Origin: Methanobacteriota archaeon
GTDB lineage: Archaea > Thermoplasmatota > Thermoplasmata > UBA10834
Direction: 5' to 3'
Assembly: GCA_011391345.1 (NCBI GenBank)
Contig: JAABQR010000144.1
Span: forward strand, 1-7,160
DNA: 7,160 bases
Shown: one piece after another, positions 5,640 to 7,160 of the stretch
Numbering within the stretch: the stretch's first letter is position 1
Layout: each line of letters begins with the position of its first letter
Translations under genes and position numbers: made by a program
Notes under the pieces: generated by a model
Told to the model about the DNA's origin: nothing
Seen by the model: only the letters and a program-made list of their open reading frames with translations
Database searches by the model: none

Positions 5640-6095
5640 TCACTTCTCGAATACCCAGACCTCATCGGCCTGGTCGAACTTCTGTAGCTCGTAGTCGTTG
5701 AAGAACAGCTTGATCTCCCTCTTGGCGCTCTCGGGGGAGTCAGAGCCGTGGACGATGTTCCTTCCGGTGACCTGTGAGAAGTCCCCTCTGATGGTACCTG
5801 GCGCTGCGTCCTGCGGGTTGGTCTTGCCCATCATGGCCCTGGCGGCCGCGACACAGTTCTCGCCTTCAAGGACCATGCATACGACCGGGCCCGAGGTCAT
5901 GTAGGAGAGCAGTGGCTCGTAGAATCCCTTGCCCTTGTGCTCCTCGTAGTGCCTCTCCGCCAGCTCGCGCGGTACTCTCATCATCTTCATCGCGACGAGC
6001 TTGACGCCTCGGTCCTCGAACCTCTGCACGATCCTGCCCACGAGTCCCCTCTGGACACCGTCGGGCTTGACCATCACGAAGGTCTTCTCGATCAC
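5640..6095 (-). CDS. ndk: Nucleoside diphosphate kinase
   Basis: Ndk transfers the gamma phosphate from ATP to nucleoside diphosphates through a phospho-histidine and so maintains GTP, CTP, UTP and dNTP pools. The catalytic His116 sits in the classic motif NIVHGSDS (113-120). Nucleotide contacts are present in KPDGVQRGL (10-18), RGD (103-105) and GRN (111-113). At 151 residues it is full length and intact. It starts with GTG at 6095, two bases after the L24e stop. A GAGGGGG Shine-Dalgarno sequence (6103-6109) is encoded inside the last codons of L24e, so the two genes are probably co-translated. It is the last gene of the ribosomal-protein operon, a placement seen in many euryarchaea, followed by a 98-base gap to infB. 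Confidence 0.97.
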   Translation of the reverse strand: MIEKTFVMVKPDGVQRGLVGRIVQRFEDRGVKLVAMKMMRVPRELAERHYEEHKGKGFYEPLLSYMTSGPVVCMVLEGENCVAAARAMMGKTNPQDAAPGTIRGDFSQVTGRNIVHGSDSPESAKREIKLFFNDYELQKFDQADEVWVFEK

Positions 6096-6097
6096 GG

Positions 6098-6487
6098 CTA
6101 GGCCCCCTCGCCCTTCTTCGCAGCCTTGGCCTTCTTCGGGGCGGGCTTCTCCACCTTCGGCTCCTCGGACTTCGCCTCGGAGGGTGTCTCCGCCTTCGAC
6201 TCGGCCTCGGCCACCTCGGGCTTCTCGTCCTTCTCGGCCTTGGTCTTCTTCACCTTGCGCGTCTTAGCGGACGCCTCGGCCGGCGCGGACTTGAGCCTCA
6301 ACTGTTTCTCCCTCTCGTAGTACCTGGTCCAGGTGACCCTGCGCGGGACCCTCCCAAGCTCCACGAGGTTCTTGAAACACTTCGACGAACAGAAGTTGTA
6401 GGTGACCCCGTCCTTCCTGACGTACATCCTGCCAGTCCCTGGCTCGATCTCGACGCCACAGAACGTGCAGACCCTTCGCTCAACCAT
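6098..6487 (-). CDS. rpl24e: Large-subunit ribosomal protein L24e with long charged C-terminal tail
   Basis: L24e is a zinc-ribbon protein of the archaeal/eukaryotic large subunit. Residues 1 to about 62 are the family core: CTFC (Cys7, Cys10), then FCSSKCFKN (Cys33, Cys37) supplying the four zinc ligands, followed by a basic segment RVPRRVTWTRYYERE. Archaeal L24e is usually about 55-70 residues, but this one has 129. The extra residues 66-129 are low complexity, almost entirely Lys, Glu, Ala, Ser and Pro, and resemble tails of histone H1 or eukaryotic L24. The frame is continuous, with no sign of a missed stop. The ATG at 6487 has GGTGA six bases upstream. The gene sits 28 bases after rps28e and 2 bases before ndk. 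Confidence 0.93.
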   Translation of the reverse strand: MVERRVCTFCGVEIEPGTGRMYVRKDGVTYNFCSSKCFKNLVELGRVPRRVTWTRYYEREKQLRLKSAPAEASAKTRKVKKTKAEKDEKPEVAEAESKAETPSEAKSEEPKVEKPAPKKAKAAKKGEGA

Positions 6488-6515
6488 GTAACATCACCCT
6501 GTCGAGACGTGAAGC

Positions 6516-6728
6516 TCAGCGCACGCCGAGCTTCTTCGCCTCCCTCGATGTTTCCTTGAGCATCAGCACATCGCCGACCCTGATCGGACCCATGGCGTTC
6601 CTGGTGATGATCCTGCCCTTGTCCCTTCCGTCAAGGACCCTCACCTTCACCTGGGTCGCCTCGCCCGTCATGCCGGTCCTGCCGACGACCTCTACAACCG
6701 TTGCCGGGATGCTGTCGTTGTCAGCCAT
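6516..6728 (-). CDS. rps28e: Small-subunit ribosomal protein S28e
   Basis: S28e is a small OB-fold protein of the archaeal/eukaryotic small subunit, near the mRNA exit path. The 70 residues have the normal family length and its hallmark segments: VVEVVGRTGMTGEATQVKVR, GRDKGRIITRNAMGPIRVGD and the C-terminal LKETSREAKKLGVR. The ATG at 6728 is preceded by AGGTGG five bases upstream. That site overlaps the stop of rpl7ae, which lies nine bases before the start. It is the second gene of the rpl7ae-rps28e-rpl24e-ndk operon. Confidence 0.96.
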   Translation of the reverse strand: MADNDSIPATVVEVVGRTGMTGEATQVKVRVLDGRDKGRIITRNAMGPIRVGDVLMLKETSREAKKLGVR

Positions 6729-6737
6729 CTAGGCCAC

Positions 6738-7109
6738 CTACTTCTTCAGAGCCTTCAGCTTCTCTGAGAGCTCGTCCATCGCGGGCTTTCCCTTGGATGC
6801 GTCGAGGACCGCCACTGCGGCCGTGGGCTTCTCGAGGCCGCAGGCGTTCCCCAGCTCGGCCTTGCTCGGCACGAAAGCGTAGGGCACGTTCTTCTCCTCG
6901 CACAGCGCTGGCATGTGCATCAGGATCTCCGGCGGGGAGACGTCCTCGGCCATGACGACCATCTGGGCCTCTCCTCGCTCGACGAGCTTCGTGACCTCGT
7001 TCGTGCCTCTCCTGAGCTTCCCGCCGTCCCGGGCGAGCTCGACGATCTCATACGCCTTGTCTGAGAGCTCCTTCGGAGTCTCGAACTTAACATACACTGG
7101 CTTTGTCAA
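6738..7109 (-). CDS. rpl7ae: Ribosomal protein L7Ae (kink-turn RNA-binding protein)
   Basis: L7Ae binds kink-turns in 23S rRNA and is a core protein of archaeal box C/D and H/ACA RNPs and of RNase P. Diagnostic segments are KLRRGTNEVTKLVERGEAQMVVMAEDVSPPEI (RNA-contact helix and loop), LCEEKNVPYAFVPSKAELGNACGL and AAVAVLDASKG. The frame extends to ATG codons at 7148 and 7145, which would add 13 or 12 residues (from MMKVRKHPKEVFE) not typical of the family. I choose TTG at 7109. It gives MTKPVYVKFETPKEL, like other archaeal L7Ae, and has a strong AAGGAGGT 7 bases upstream (7117-7124), inside what would otherwise be coding sequence. The product is then 123 residues, the usual size. It is the first gene in the window of a four-gene operon; its promoter lies beyond the right edge. 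Confidence 0.96.
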   Translation of the reverse strand: MTKPVYVKFETPKELSDKAYEIVELARDGGKLRRGTNEVTKLVERGEAQMVVMAEDVSPPEILMHMPALCEEKNVPYAFVPSKAELGNACGLEKPTAAVAVLDASKGKPAMDELSEKLKALKK

Positions 7110-7116
7110 TTCAAAT

Positions 7117-7124
7117 ACCTCCTT
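7117..7124 (-). promoter_or_regulatory. Strong Shine-Dalgarno sequence fixing a TTG start for rpl7ae
   Basis: On the - strand this reads AAGGAGGT with a 7-base spacer (ATTTGAA) to the TTG at 7109. It is the best Shine-Dalgarno match in the window. By contrast the ATG codons at 7148 and 7145 have only AAGGG at the very edge. Confidence 0.7.
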
Positions 7125-7126
7125 CG

Positions 7127-7140
7127 GGTGCTTACGCACC
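7127..7140 (-). promoter_or_regulatory. GUAA-tetraloop hairpin in the rpl7ae leader
   Basis: The transcript would contain GGUGC-GUAA-GCACC, a perfect 5-bp stem closed by a GNRA tetraloop, just 5' of the Shine-Dalgarno sequence. It is flanked on the 5' side by AUGAUGA (an exact box C sequence) and on the 3' side by CGA. L7Ae is known in some archaea to bind a kink-turn in its own mRNA leader, so an autoregulatory element is possible. A supporting canonical stem outside the GA pairs is not evident in the bases available. Confidence 0.35.
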
Positions 7141-7160
7141 TTCATCATTCATGGGCCCTT

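Noticed and set aside
1..7160. A mobile element, CRISPR array or defence island
   Set aside because: No transposase, integrase, long terminal repeats, regularly spaced repeats or defence-type domains are visible; all confident genes are conserved housekeeping genes.

Overview
The window is a housekeeping segment of an archaeal chromosome. aIF2-gamma, aIF5B, the ribosomal proteins S6e, S28e, L24e and L7Ae, and a CTP-type riboflavin kinase fused to a helix-turn-helix are all archaeal (or archaeal/eukaryotic) families, and the promoters are TATA-box type. The DNA is GC-rich, uses AUA and AGG codons freely, and many genes start with GTG or TTG. These points, with short-leader or leaderless promoters, fit a GC-rich euryarchaeal lineage such as Thermoplasmatota. 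That placement is an inference; no rRNA is present to test it.

Layout. At the left edge the 3' part of purQ (purine synthesis, + strand) converges on rbkR (773-1429, - strand) with only six bases between the stops. Everything from 773 to the right edge is on the - strand and falls into four transcription blocks, read right to left. (1) rpl7ae - rps28e - rpl24e - ndk (7109 down to 5640) is a tight operon with Shine-Dalgarno sequences overlapping the preceding genes. (2) infB (aIF5B, 5541-3787) has its own TATA box and looks leaderless. (3) rps6e - eif2g - PIN-domain gene (3538 down to 1530) has a TATA box at 3581-3587, a TAATG stop/start overlap and a 12-base gap. (4) rbkR has a leaderless promoter with a small dyad next to the TATA box.

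How the genes work together. aIF2-gamma brings initiator tRNA to the small subunit and aIF5B promotes subunit joining. S6e, S28e, L24e and L7Ae are ribosome components; L7Ae also belongs to box C/D and H/ACA RNPs and RNase P. Ndk supplies GTP and other NTPs. The PIN protein beside aIF2-gamma is probably an RNA-processing nuclease. PurQ and RbkR belong to purine and flavin metabolism.

Non-coding stretches: 1430-1529 (rbkR promoter and repeats), 3548-3786 (S6e promoter, two abutting hairpins and a possible gene remnant), 5542-5639 (infB promoter and a perfect inverted repeat), and the L7Ae leader 7110-7160. I see no tRNA, rRNA, CRISPR array, insertion sequence or defence system. I found no convincing new system. 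The points most worth checking are the candidate regulatory elements upstream of rbkR and rpl7ae, the long charged tail on L24e, and the 239-base gap between rps6e and infB.
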